Part shown: positions 1 to 7,569 of the stretch, in pieces
How positions within the stretch are numbered: the stretch's first letter is position 1
How the letters are laid out: every line of letters begins with the position of its first letter
NCBI GenBank assembly: GCA_003331685.1
Contig: QOPK01000009.1
Span: 1 to 25,959 of the forward strand
Source of the DNA: Halieaceae bacterium
GTDB lineage: Bacteria; Pseudomonadota; Gammaproteobacteria; Pseudomonadales; Halieaceae
Reading direction: 5' to 3'
DNA: 25,959 nt
Notes under the pieces: model-generated
Databases searched by the model: none
Seen by the model: the letters and a program-made list of their open reading frames with translations, nothing else
What the model was told of the DNA's origin: nothing
Translations under genes and position numbers: made by a program

Positions 1-255
1 CATAACAGGGGCAGCGGGATCAAAGCCGAGCCCGACAATATGGATGCCTACCCGACCCCACTGGCACGAAAGCTCTACGCCACTGATTAATTCAAGTCCT
101 GCTGGCACTGCCTGGCACACGCTCAGATACCCCGCGATCGTGTCGTGATCGGTGATCGCCATGCGGCGGACACCTTCGCGGGCGGCGCGATCAATCAGAT
201 CACGCGCGCTCAGGGCGCCATCAGAAGCGGCACTATGTGTGTGGAAGTCGATCAC
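1..255 (-). CDS. PHP-domain phosphoesterase, YciV/TrpH type (RNase AM), N-terminal part
   Basis: The leftward reading frame is open to the window edge, so only about the first 85 residues are present. Starting from GTG at 255 the protein opens with the PHP metal motif DFHTHSAASDG, followed by the second metal motif ITDHDT and then SGVELS. These are the hallmarks of the polymerase-and-histidinol-phosphatase fold as found in YciV. E. coli YciV (RNase AM) is known as a 5'-3' exonuclease on short RNA that takes part in rRNA 5' maturation. The divergent yciB next door matches the usual gammaproteobacterial neighbourhood and supports the YciV call. An in-frame GTG at 348 would add 31 residues lacking family character, so 255 is preferred. 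The family is certain; the exact substrate is inferred from the subfamily. Confidence 0.85.
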   Translation of the reverse strand, partial: MIDFHTHSAASDGALSARDLIDRAAREGVRRMAITDHDTIAGYLSVCQAVPAGLELISGVELSCQWGRVGIHIVGLGFDPAAPVM

Positions 256-387
256 GGCAATCTCTACACTGCTACCCGGACTGGGTGGTTCGCCACCACA
301 ATGGCAGGAAAAAGAGGCGGCGGCGTGGGCAGATTGTCTACCATTCACAGGTCAATAGCGAGCCAAGGCCCCTAACCGAACGCGACT

Positions 388-1002
388 ATGAAGCAGTTCC
401 TCGAATTTATACCAGTAGCCCTGTTCATCGGCGTCTATTTCTTTTTGAACGGTGAAACGGTCAGCATGGGTGGGTGGTTTCACACCTTTGACGGCATCTA
501 CAGTGCGACGGCCGTGCTAATGATGAGCACGGCCGCCTGTTGGGCCATCGCCTCTATAGTCCAGAGAAAAAGTGATCGGCGCCTGATGTGGATGACCCTC
601 CTGATTGTCCCTTTGGGTGCGGCGACGCTGATTCTCAGAGATCCAGTCTTCATCCAATGGAAGCCCACCGTGTTCAACTGGGGGCTGGCCGTTATCGTTC
701 TCGGCTTTCTAGTGCTCGGTAAGCGAACATCAATTGAGCGGATAATGGGCAGTCAGATCTCACTGCCACGCAAAATATGGGTCCGTATCAACCTGCTGTG
801 GTTCGCCAACTTTACGATTGTCGGTGCGGCCAATCTCTACGTTGCGTTCAACTATGGCGAGGCTTTCTGGATGCTTTATAAATTGTACTCTGGATTAGGC
901 TTCGCACTGATTGCAGGCGTGCTGACCTTCGTGATCGCGCTGCCGTATTTGAAGACCGATGACCTCGACGGAGACTCCCGGCCGACGGGAGGTTCATTAT
1001 GA
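388..1002 (+). CDS. yciB: Inner-membrane septation protein YciB/IspZ family
   Basis: This 204-residue, very hydrophobic protein begins MKQFLEFIPVALF, almost the same as the E. coli YciB start (MKQFLDFLPLVVF). Further family segments are visible: a short hydrophilic stretch followed by FIQWKPTVFNW, then SLPRKIWVRINLLWF and GAANLYVAF. About five membrane helices are expected. YciB is an inner-membrane protein linked to cell elongation, division and envelope homeostasis, and older annotation calls it intracellular septation protein A. The C-terminal tail is short, hydrophilic and acidic. The stop codon overlaps the next gene's start (ATGA, 999-1002), indicating co-transcription with the SH3 protein. 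The ribosome binding site is weak, but this start gives the conserved N-terminus. Confidence 0.92.
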   Translation: MKQFLEFIPVALFIGVYFFLNGETVSMGGWFHTFDGIYSATAVLMMSTAACWAIASIVQRKSDRRLMWMTLLIVPLGAATLILRDPVFIQWKPTVFNWGLAVIVLGFLVLGKRTSIERIMGSQISLPRKIWVRINLLWFANFTIVGAANLYVAFNYGEAFWMLYKLYSGLGFALIAGVLTFVIALPYLKTDDLDGDSRPTGGSL

Positions 1003-1706
1003 AGTCCGATACCAAATCAATTACTTACAATACGTCCCGCGGCATGGCGCTGTTAATACTGCTGTCGCTAACTGTCGGCGGCGTTTTTGCGCAAGAGACG
1101 CAATACATCAGCGATATGGTATTGGTGCCGGTTCGCAGCGGCGCCGGGTCTAACTACCGCATCGTCAATCGCGGACTGCCATCGGGTACCGCCTTGCTGA
1201 TTTATGGGCAAAGCGAAGATGGCGAGTGGACGGAAGTCGAGACCCGCGGCGGGACGCGTGGCTGGATTCCGACACAGTATCTGCAACAAGAGCCACCGGC
1301 TGGATTATTGATCAACGATATGCGGCTTGAGCTTGAGCAGGTGCGGGCCGAGCGTGATCGCGCGGTCAGCCAGCTGAATCAAAGCTCGAGCGAAGTCAAT
1401 GAAGCCGACGAGACCATTGTCAGCTTGACCGCGCGACTGGAGAGTACCGAGGCGGAACTGACAGAGGTCAAACGTGTTTCTGCTGCGGCACTTGATCTCG
1501 ACCTGATGAATCAACAACTGGTCGCCGAGCTTGAATCAGAGCGATCCGACGCGGATCTGCTGCGGTTGGAGAACGTGAGGCTGCGTGAACGCATCGCCAA
1601 TAATCAAATCATGGATGGGGCCCTTGCCGTACTGTTGGGCGTCATTCTGGCTGTGGTTGCACCCAGACTGTGGCCAAAGAAAAAGCGCCAGGACGGCTGG
1701 TCGTAA
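999..1706 (+). CDS. SH3-domain protein with C-terminal membrane anchor (YgiM/TIGR04211 type)
   Basis: The 235-residue product has an N-terminal signal segment (hydrophobic residues about 16-30, likely cleavage after VFA). A bacterial SH3 domain follows at about residues 36-95 (VPVRSGAGSNYRIV, then GWIPTQYL). Next comes a long heptad-rich coiled coil (about 105-195), a single membrane helix (about 205-225), and a positively charged tail, RLWPKKKRQ. This order (signal, SH3b, coiled coil, anchor) is that of the YgiM family. The SH3 domain would face the periplasm, where such domains bind peptidoglycan. A good GGAGG ribosome site lies within the end of yciB. An in-frame ATG at residue 16 is a possible later start. 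Its biochemical role is unknown. Confidence 0.85.
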   Translation: MKSDTKSITYNTSRGMALLILLSLTVGGVFAQETQYISDMVLVPVRSGAGSNYRIVNRGLPSGTALLIYGQSEDGEWTEVETRGGTRGWIPTQYLQQEPPAGLLINDMRLELEQVRAERDRAVSQLNQSSSEVNEADETIVSLTARLESTEAELTEVKRVSAAALDLDLMNQQLVAELESERSDADLLRLENVRLRERIANNQIMDGALAVLLGVILAVVAPRLWPKKKRQDGWS

Positions 1707-1717
1707 CGGAGATGAGA

Positions 1718-2344
1718 ATGAGGAACATAGCAATCCTTTTACCCCGACTATTGAGCGGCATGCTCGCGATAATCCTGAGCGCCGCCATGAGCGCAGCTTG
1801 CGCGGGTTCGGATGACTCGGCGGAGAATCCCCAGATACTCATGAAAACCACCGATGGCGATATCACGATCGAGTTATATGCAGATAAGTCACCGATTACC
1901 GTCGAGAACTTCCTGCGTTACGTCGACGATGGGCACTACGACGGCACCGTTTTTCACCGCGTGATTTCCAACTTTATGATTCAGGGTGGCGGCTTTGATA
2001 CCGAACTCAAGGAGAAGCCGACACGGGACCCCATCGTGAACGAGTCCAAAAACAAACTGCACAACACGCGCGGCACGTTGGCCATGGCGCGCACCAGTGA
2101 CCCGGACTCGGCCGCCTCGCAGTTTTTCATTAATCAACGCAGCAATCTGCGTTTGGACTGGTCAGGCGGCAAGGACGGCTACACCGTGTTCGGAGAGGTC
2201 ATCGACGGGATGCAGGTTGTTGACATCATCTCACTGACGGACACCGGTTCGGCGCAGGCGCAAACAACGCGTGGCCCCACCGTTTTTCAGGATGTGCCGG
2301 CAGAGCCTATCGTTATTCTCTCCGTGACCCGACTGACCCCGTGA
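1718..2344 (+). CDS. Periplasmic peptidyl-prolyl cis-trans isomerase, cyclophilin type
   Basis: The 208-residue protein carries the bacterial cyclophilin motifs in order: VFHRVISNFMIQGG (catalytic Arg and the FMIQ core), then DSAASQFFIN and YTVFGEVIDGM. It would isomerise Xaa-Pro bonds during protein folding. The N-terminus is a hydrophobic signal segment ending AMSAACAGSDD, so the protein is exported. The Cys in SAAC could be a lipobox, but a weak one, so either a soluble periplasmic or a lipid-anchored form is possible. I chose ATG at 1718 because ACGGAG lies 6 bases upstream; ATG at 1712 touches that site directly. It overlaps pdxJ by 4 bases (GTGA). E. coli PpiA is the nearest functional parallel. 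Confidence 0.92.
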   Translation: MRNIAILLPRLLSGMLAIILSAAMSAACAGSDDSAENPQILMKTTDGDITIELYADKSPITVENFLRYVDDGHYDGTVFHRVISNFMIQGGGFDTELKEKPTRDPIVNESKNKLHNTRGTLAMARTSDPDSAASQFFINQRSNLRLDWSGGKDGYTVFGEVIDGMQVVDIISLTDTGSAQAQTTRGPTVFQDVPAEPIVILSVTRLTP

Positions 2345-3144
2345 TTCAACTCAGCATCAATCTCAACAAGATTGCGCTGATACGGAACGCTCGAGACACC
2401 CGGCATCCGGACCCCAGTGCGTTCGCGGCAGACGTTATTCGCGCCGGCGCCCACGGGGTGACGGTTCACCCACGGCCGGATCAGCGCCATATTCGCGCCG
2501 ATGACTGTGTAGCACTGGCTGAGACCTCACTCGGGTTCAATCCGGACAAGACCTCCGGTCAAAGCGCCCCCGCCGGCGTCGAATTCAATATAGAGGGCAA
2601 CCCCTTCGCTGCGGCGCAGCCCTCAAGCCGCGATGGCGTCAGCGCTTATCCGGGCTTTCTACAACTCATTGAGGCCGTGCGGCCAGATCAAGTGACGCTG
2701 GTGCCCGATGCAGATGATCAGCTGACCTCGGACCACGGTTTCGATATCGCCCGCGACGGGGAGCGCCTCGCCCCGGTGATTGAAAAACTGAAGTCACTGG
2801 GATGCCGCGTCAGTCTCTTCATGGACCCCGAGCCCTCGCAGATTGAGCGTATCCCGGCGCTGGGCGCCGACCGGATCGAGCTCTATACCGAAAGCTATGC
2901 CCGAGCCCACGAGCGAGGCGAGTATGAAGCCGTACTCGCGCAGTTTCAGGAGGCGGCTGCTGCAGCTGCCGCCAGCGGACTGGGTATTAATGCGGGGCAT
3001 GATCTGAATCTAGTTAATCTGCGGGATTTCCGGATCCCCAACCTGCTCGAAGTCTCGATCGGCCATGCTTTTACTATTGATGCGTTGCGTTGGGGCATTC
3101 CCGAAACCGTGCGTCGCTATCTTGAGACGCTGAGCGCGCTATAG
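2341..3144 (+). CDS. pdxJ: Pyridoxine 5'-phosphate synthase, Bacteroidetes-like subtype
   Basis: PdxJ condenses 3-amino-2-oxopropyl phosphate with deoxyxylulose 5-phosphate, the last ring-closing step of deoxyxylulose-dependent vitamin B6 synthesis, in a TIM-barrel fold. Visible motifs are LSINLNKIALIRNAR, GVTVHPRPDQRHIR (active-site His43 and Arg45), EFNIEG (Glu85), SLFMDPEP, INAGHDLNLVNL and SIGHAFTIDAL. The wording NLNKIA, HPRPD and GHDLNLVNL differs from E. coli PdxJ (NIDHIA, HLRED, GHGLTYHN) and resembles the version I remember from Bacteroidetes. There is an extra segment at about residues 62-80. The 267-residue length is a little above E. coli (243). The start is GTG, overlapping the cyclophilin stop. 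The classical gammaproteobacterial location beside recO is not seen here. Confidence 0.9.
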   Translation: MIQLSINLNKIALIRNARDTRHPDPSAFAADVIRAGAHGVTVHPRPDQRHIRADDCVALAETSLGFNPDKTSGQSAPAGVEFNIEGNPFAAAQPSSRDGVSAYPGFLQLIEAVRPDQVTLVPDADDQLTSDHGFDIARDGERLAPVIEKLKSLGCRVSLFMDPEPSQIERIPALGADRIELYTESYARAHERGEYEAVLAQFQEAAAAAAASGLGINAGHDLNLVNLRDFRIPNLLEVSIGHAFTIDALRWGIPETVRRYLETLSAL

Positions 3145-3157
3145 CGCCGAGACGCCT

Positions 3158-3856
3158 TTGGCCGTAGTCAATTCATCTGCTGACGACACACCGCCCTATC
3201 AGGTGCCTCACTCGCAGGAGTCGATCAAGCTGCTATTTCGCGACCCTCACCTGCTCATTGTCGACAAACCCACTTTACTGCTGAGCGTACCCGGTCGCCA
3301 TCCACTGAACCACGACTGCCTGCTCAATCGACTCAGCATCCGTTATCCGGGCGTCTCCGCCGTCCATCGCCTGGACCTCGATACCTCGGGTGTGATGGTC
3401 ATTCCGCGTCACCGCGAGGCACTGTCGCGGCTCGCGCGCCAGTTTCAGGAACGGCGGATCGATAAAACCTACATCGCGCGCGTCGCGGGTCACGTTGCCC
3501 ACGACGTCGGTGAATGCGACCTGCCACTCATCGCCGATTGGCCCCACAGACCAAAACAGAAAGTCTGTTTCGAGACGGGGAAACAGGCGTTAACGCGCTG
3601 GAGAGTACTGAGTCGCGACCACAACAGCTCGCTACTGGCGCTCACCCCCGTGACTGGTCGATCGCATCAGCTGCGGATCCATATGAGAGAGATAGGACAC
3701 CCTATTTTGGGCTGCGATTTCTATGCGCCCGAGGCGGTACTGAGTGCGGCGCCTCGACTGTTGTTGCACGCGACATCACTGCGATTTACCCACCCGCTGT
3801 CGGGAGAGGTGCTGACCGCCCACTCGCCGGCACCTGCCGCCTTCTATCAACTTTAA
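3158..3856 (+). CDS. rluA: 23S rRNA pseudouridine-746 / tRNA pseudouridine-32 synthase RluA
   Basis: The pseudouridine synthase signature VHRLDLDTSG contains the catalytic Asp73. The protein aligns by eye with E. coli RluA along its whole length: VDKPTLLLSVPGR, DLPLIADWPHRPKQKV, CFETGKQA, TGRSHQLRIHM, LGHPILG-like GHPILGCDFYA and PRLLLHATSL. E. coli RluA isomerises U746 in 23S rRNA and U32 in several tRNAs. There is no S4 domain, as expected for RluA. The only upstream in-frame start is TTG at 3158, with CCGAGA about 6 bases before it; GTG at 3203 would remove 15 poorly conserved residues. It follows pdxJ by 13 bases. Confidence 0.93.
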   Translation: MAVVNSSADDTPPYQVPHSQESIKLLFRDPHLLIVDKPTLLLSVPGRHPLNHDCLLNRLSIRYPGVSAVHRLDLDTSGVMVIPRHREALSRLARQFQERRIDKTYIARVAGHVAHDVGECDLPLIADWPHRPKQKVCFETGKQALTRWRVLSRDHNSSLLALTPVTGRSHQLRIHMREIGHPILGCDFYAPEAVLSAAPRLLLHATSLRFTHPLSGEVLTAHSPAPAAFYQL

Positions 3857-3881
3857 GTTCCCATTCCGAGGTTTTAGCGAG

Positions 3882-4424
3882 ATGCATTACCATGCGCTCT
3901 CGCGTTATCCGGAGAGCGCCGTGGTCCTTGTCAACCAAGCGGGTCAAGAAAAAGTGATTGTGGTTAAACCAAACCACTCTGCGACCTGGCGCCATAACCT
4001 GTGGCTGCTCGCCGCGCTGGCTGTGCCGTCGCTGGGCGCGGGTATTGGGTTCGCGCTTCTGGGCGCTTGGCCCATTTTGCCGCTGGCAGGCCTTGAGCTG
4101 ACCGCACTGGCGGGCGCACTGTACTGGGTCAACTGGAAGCTCGAGTATCGGCATGTGATTCGCCTGACAGATGAGCTCATCACAATCGATAAAGGCTATT
4201 TCGTGCCAAAACGCAGTTGGCGCTTTGCCCGAGACGAGTCGTCCCTGCGCGTGGTACCTGAGGCTCATCAGTGGCAAGGTCCAGAACTGTCGGTGCACGA
4301 CCGTCTCTCCGAAACCCGGATCGGTGACTTCCTCAACCGCGAGGAAACCCTGCAATTATTGAGTCTGCTGCGGACAGAGCTGCGTATTCGCACCCACAGC
4401 AGAGATAGTTCGATCAAGGCGTGA
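3882..4424 (+). CDS. DUF2244 membrane protein
   Basis: This 180-residue protein has two adjacent membrane helices (about residues 43-62 and 67-86), flanked by an N-terminal basic/hydrophilic part and a C-terminal cytoplasmic part. The arrangement [20 protein letters not shown], then [11 protein letters not shown], then [19 protein letters not shown] is typical of DUF2244 proteins, which are short, PH-like membrane proteins of unknown function common in proteobacteria. It sits 25 bases after rluA and 4 bases before rimO, so it is probably co-transcribed with both. I cannot assign a function; the family call is by recognition. Confidence 0.75.
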   Translation: MHYHALSRYPESAVVLVNQAGQEKVIVVKPNHSATWRHNLWLLAALAVPSLGAGIGFALLGAWPILPLAGLELTALAGALYWVNWKLEYRHVIRLTDELITIDKGYFVPKRSWRFARDESSLRVVPEAHQWQGPELSVHDRLSETRIGDFLNREETLQLLSLLRTELRIRTHSRDSSIKA

Positions 4425-4428
4425 AACG

Positions 4429-5790
4429 ATGACGCATTCCAATGCAGGCACGCCCAGCACAGAAGGTGGCGAGAAGGTCGTCGAAAAAGTCGGCTTCATT
4501 TCATTGGGTTGCCCCAAAGCGCTGGTCGACTCCGAACGCATCCTGACCCAGCTCCGGCTGGAGGGATACGAAATCACCCCTCACTATGAAGACGCGGGGG
4601 TGGTCATCGTCAACACCTGCGGGTTTATCGATGCCGCCAAGGAGGAGAGCCTCGAGGCCATAGGCGAGGCAATTAGCGAGAATGGCCGTGTGTTGGTCAC
4701 TGGTTGCATGGGTCGCGGCGAAGACGCCGAAACGATTCGCGCCCGGCACCCCAAAGTGCTGGGCATCAGCGGACCGGCCGCCTACGAAGAAGTATTGGGG
4801 ACGGTACGAGAAGTGTTGCCGCACCGTCATCAGCCCGACCCGCTGGTTGATCTTATTCCCGCACAGGGCGTCAAACTGACACCACGACACTACGCCTATC
4901 TCAAAATCAGCGAGGGCTGTAACCACCGCTGCCGCTTCTGCATTATCCCCAGCATTCGCGGCGACCTGATCAGTCGTCCCATTGGCTCGGTGATGAATGA
5001 GGCAGAGGGCTTGGCCCGGGCTGGCGTGCGCGAGCTACTGGTCGTATCCCAGGATACAAGCGCTTATGGCGTGGACCTCAAATATCAGACCGACTTTTGG
5101 CAGGGCCGGCCACTGAAATCGAATCTGGAAAGCCTGGCCTCAGCGCTGTCAGAGCTCGGCATCTGGGTTCGTCTGCACTATGTGTACCCCTATCCCCATG
5201 TCGATGCGCTGATCCCCATGATGGCCGAGGGCAAGCTGCTCCCCTATATCGATATGCCGCTCCAGCACGGCGCTCAAAGCGTATTGCAACGCATGAAGCG
5301 GCCCGCAGCTACAGAAAAAACCCTGGATCGCATCGTGCGTTGGCGCGATCTATGTCCGGATCTGACAATCCGCTCCACCTTTATCGTCGGTTACCCCGGG
5401 GAGACCGAGGCAGAGTTCGAGACACTTCTCCGATTTGTCGAGAAAGCACAGCTAGATCGCGTTGGCTGCTTCCAATACTCGGCTGTTAAAGGCGCTGAAG
5501 CCAACGCGCTACCCAACCCGGTTCCTGAAGAAATTAAGGTGGAGCGCTGGGAGCAATTCATGGCGCTCCAGCAGTCGATCAGCGCCAGCAAGCTCCAGCG
5601 CAAAGTGGGTACGACGCAACAGATTCTGATTGACACGGTATCGAGCGACGGGGCAACGGGCCGCACACGGGCTGACGCACCCGAAATTGATGGCGTGGTT
5701 CACCTGCCGGGTGTGACCGAGTTTCAGCCAGGCGAGCTGGTGGAGGCCGAGATCACCGATGCCGATGAATATGACCTTTGGGTGTCATGA
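4429..5790 (+). CDS. rimO: Ribosomal protein S12 methylthiotransferase RimO
   Basis: RimO is a radical-SAM enzyme with two iron-sulfur clusters that adds a methylthio group to the conserved aspartate of ribosomal protein S12. The N-terminal UPF0004 domain supplies Cys28 ([12 protein letters not shown]), Cys64 (NTCGFI) and Cys93 (TGCMGRG). The radical-SAM CxxxCxxC is at 164-171 (CNHRCRFC). The C-terminus is a TRAM domain (about residues 385-450). [12 protein letters not shown] distinguishes RimO from the tRNA enzyme MiaB. At 453 residues it is slightly longer than E. coli RimO (441), because of a hydrophilic extension of about 20 residues before the conserved VGFISLGC. The start codon follows the DUF2244 stop by four bases; no strong ribosome site is visible, suggesting translational coupling. 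Confidence 0.96.
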   Translation: MTHSNAGTPSTEGGEKVVEKVGFISLGCPKALVDSERILTQLRLEGYEITPHYEDAGVVIVNTCGFIDAAKEESLEAIGEAISENGRVLVTGCMGRGEDAETIRARHPKVLGISGPAAYEEVLGTVREVLPHRHQPDPLVDLIPAQGVKLTPRHYAYLKISEGCNHRCRFCIIPSIRGDLISRPIGSVMNEAEGLARAGVRELLVVSQDTSAYGVDLKYQTDFWQGRPLKSNLESLASALSELGIWVRLHYVYPYPHVDALIPMMAEGKLLPYIDMPLQHGAQSVLQRMKRPAATEKTLDRIVRWRDLCPDLTIRSTFIVGYPGETEAEFETLLRFVEKAQLDRVGCFQYSAVKGAEANALPNPVPEEIKVERWEQFMALQQSISASKLQRKVGTTQQILIDTVSSDGATGRTRADAPEIDGVVHLPGVTEFQPGELVEAEITDADEYDLWVS

Positions 5791-5806
5791 ACGTCGTCAG
5801 TCATCC

Positions 5807-6520
5807 ATGAATATTATTTTGCTCGCGCCCGAAGACTGGCTCGACGAGAACACAGTGTGCCTAGACGACCGCCGGCATGAGCACATTCGTGGGGTCTTAA
5901 AGGCCAAGATCGGTGACGCCTTGCGAGTAGGATTGCTGGGTGGGCTGAGAGGCAGCGGCACAGTGGTCAAACTGTCTGTCGAGCAGACCCACCTTCAGGT
6001 TGACCTCGTCGATCCTCCCCTGCCCCGGCACCCCTGTGACCTCATCTTGGCTCTCCCTAGGCCGAAAATGCTGCGCAGAGTGTTCCGAACGGCAGCTGAA
6101 ATGGGAGTCGCTCACCTTTACTTGATCAATAGCGCTCGCGTAGAGAAAAGTTACTGGCAGAGTCCACTATTGCAACCTGATCGCGTCGACGCAGCATTGA
6201 CCGCCGGGCTGCAGCGCGCAGGGGATACCGTATTGCCGCAGGTTCATCTGCACCCGCGCTTCAAACCGTTTATTGAGGATCAGCTACCGGGACTCATCGG
6301 ATCGGGAGCGTGTTGGATCGCGCACCCCGGTGCACCCGAGGCGCTGGCAACTCACTCAAGTGAAGCGCTGATCATGCTAGGTCCAGAGGGCGGTTTTATT
6401 CCTTACGAGGTAGAACTGGCGCAGTCTATGGGAGCCAAAGCTGTGCGTTTAAGCGACCGGATACTGAGCGTTGATACGGCGGTCACCGCTGCGCTGAGCC
6501 AATCTGCTCTCGCGCGCTAG
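5807..6520 (+). CDS. rsmE: 16S rRNA (uracil-1498-N3)-methyltransferase family protein
   Basis: The C-terminal half contains the SPOUT-fold S-adenosylmethionine site typical of RsmE: MLGPEGGF followed by [24 protein letters not shown] sequence. The N-terminal half is the PUA-like domain ([20 protein letters not shown]). RsmE methylates U1498 of 16S rRNA in the decoding region. The middle part ([20 protein letters not shown], then VEKSYWQSP) differs from E. coli RsmE (SRGEKMEFTIQKSIELGV) and looks like the shorter variant that occurs as a second RsmE in some gammaproteobacteria, so the target may not be U1498. I chose ATG 5807 because the conserved sequence begins there; the reading frame also extends upstream into rimO. 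The stop shares CTAG with the convergent msrA stop. Confidence 0.82.
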   Translation: MNIILLAPEDWLDENTVCLDDRRHEHIRGVLKAKIGDALRVGLLGGLRGSGTVVKLSVEQTHLQVDLVDPPLPRHPCDLILALPRPKMLRRVFRTAAEMGVAHLYLINSARVEKSYWQSPLLQPDRVDAALTAGLQRAGDTVLPQVHLHPRFKPFIEDQLPGLIGSGACWIAHPGAPEALATHSSEALIMLGPEGGFIPYEVELAQSMGAKAVRLSDRILSVDTAVTAALSQSALAR

Positions 6521-7188
6521 TGTCCTGCTTCTGCCGCGACGCCCGTGGCGATCGGACACGCGACACCGGTCCCACCCATGCCGCAATATCCGGCGGGATT
6601 TTTATGCAGATACTGCTGATGGTAGTCCTCGGCAAAATAAAACGCCGGGGCCGGTAGAATCTCTGTGGTGATGTCGCCATAGCCCGCTGAAGTCAGCGCC
6701 GGCTGATAGCCGTCGAGACTGGCCCGCGCTGCGGTCGCTTGTGCGTCGCCGTAGCAATAAATACCCGAACGATACTGGGTACCCCAATCATTGCCCTGCC
6801 GCATACCCTGGGTGGGATCGTGGTTTTCCCAAAAAGTCCCGAGGAGCGTTTCGTAGCTGACGTCTGCGGGATCGAAAACCACCAGCACAACCTCGTTGTG
6901 ACCGGTCTGGCCGCTACATACTTCTTTGTAAGTCGGGTTCGGTGTCTGGCCTGCGGCGTAGCCGACCGCAGTGGTGACGACCCCAGGAATCTGCCAAAAC
7001 AACCGCTCTACTCCCCAAAAACAGCCCATACCAAAGAGCGCCTGCTCGAGGTGCGCCGCATAAGGCGGTAGCAACGGCCCGTTTAATACCGCGTGCCGAT
7101 CTGTGACCGGCATCGCCGCGGCCCGGCCCGGTAAGGCGCTATCTTCATCCGGTAGCGCGTGCCGCCTGCGAATATCCATCCAATTCAT
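6517..7188 (-). CDS. msrA: Peptide-methionine (S)-S-oxide reductase MsrA
   Basis: MsrA repairs the S-epimer of oxidised methionine in proteins. The catalytic motif [10 protein letters not shown] places the nucleophile at Cys56. The resolving cysteines are Cys202 (YCGMGGTG) and Cys211 near the end (VACP), matching the three-cysteine E. coli arrangement. Other family blocks are [42 protein letters not shown] and [12 protein letters not shown]. It has 223 residues with an N-terminal extension of about 45 residues before the core, as in E. coli MsrA. TGAGGT lies 6 bases before the ATG. It is transcribed away from the 7189-7353 divergent region, which holds a palindrome that may control it. Confidence 0.97.
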   Translation of the reverse strand: MNWMDIRRRHALPDEDSALPGRAAAMPVTDRHAVLNGPLLPPYAAHLEQALFGMGCFWGVERLFWQIPGVVTTAVGYAAGQTPNPTYKEVCSGQTGHNEVVLVVFDPADVSYETLLGTFWENHDPTQGMRQGNDWGTQYRSGIYCYGDAQATAARASLDGYQPALTSAGYGDITTEILPAPAFYFAEDYHQQYLHKNPAGYCGMGGTGVACPIATGVAAEAGH

Positions 7189-7235
7189 GTTTTTACCTCA
7201 ATAATCTGATCAGTGGCGGGTGCTGCCGTATTTTT

Positions 7236-7259
7236 GTCATAATAGCCGGCTATTTTGAC
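7236..7259. promoter_or_regulatory. 24-base near-perfect palindrome, candidate operator
   Basis: Two 12-base arms meet at a GCC/GGC centre. The left arm reads GTCATAATAGCC, and the right arm is its reverse complement except for one position. The central 14 bases are perfectly symmetrical. It lies 48 bases before the msrA start and about 95 bases before the small gene at 7354, in the only divergent promoter region of this part of the window. This suggests a site for a dimeric regulator or a shared promoter element. No regulator is identified. It is not followed by a T-run on either strand that would make it a good terminator. Confidence 0.5.
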
Positions 7260-7283
7260 GACTGACAGAGAATCCCGCCCGGG

Positions 7284-7337
7284 GGGTGAGGCTACACCAG
7301 TGGTAGCCGCCCGACAGGAAAACCTGCACACGCAGGT
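7284..7337 (+). other. Two short hairpins in the leader of the small gene at 7354
   Basis: The first hairpin pairs GGCTAC (7290-7295) with GTAGCC (7303-7308), and the outer GGG (7284-7286) can pair with CCC (7310-7312). The second pairs ACCTGC (7322-7327) with GCAGGT (7332-7337) around a 4-base loop and ends just before the ribosome site AGAGGA (7344-7349). The 8-mer AGGAAAAC occurs twice, at 7316-7323 and at 7346-7353. Such structure could modulate translation or mRNA stability, but no known RNA class is recognised. Confidence 0.35.
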
Positions 7338-7353
7338 GGCGGTAGAGGAAAAC

Positions 7354-7560
7354 ATGATGACACAGACTAAACGCGAACCCTTTAACGCCGGTGACTTCTC
7401 GAGCCGCAAGCTTATGGAGTTGGTCAGCGGCGATCGTGATGGTAACCGCCTGACACTCGACCAAGAGGCGCTCGACGCAGTGGTCTCCGAGTTAGCAAGC
7501 CGACGCCACTATCTTCGTGAGCTCCGTGATCGCGGGCTACTTGCGCCGCGCGCGTCCTAG
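7354..7560 (+). CDS. Small hypothetical protein (68 aa)
   Basis: I do not recognise this protein. It is a 68-residue, hydrophilic, probably cytosolic product with a likely helical C-terminal half (DAVVSELASRRHYLRELRDR). There is no signal peptide, membrane helix or metal motif. AGAGGA lies 4 bases before ATG 7354 and 7 bases before a second ATG at 7357; either may be used. An in-frame TTG at 7255 would lengthen it through the hairpin region and palindrome, which is unlikely. Codon use resembles that of its neighbours. It ends in TAG, and the VWA frame continues directly after this stop in the same frame, so it is the first gene of the rightward cluster or possibly part of a longer product. 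Confidence 0.6.
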   Translation: MMTQTKREPFNAGDFSSRKLMELVSGDRDGNRLTLDQEALDAVVSELASRRHYLRELRDRGLLAPRAS

Positions 7561-7569
7561 GGCACTCTC

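Noticed and set aside
7255..7353. TTG start at 7255 giving a 101-residue small protein
   Set aside because: It begins inside the palindrome, has no ribosome site, and runs through the hairpin region; ATG 7354 has AGAGGA in front.
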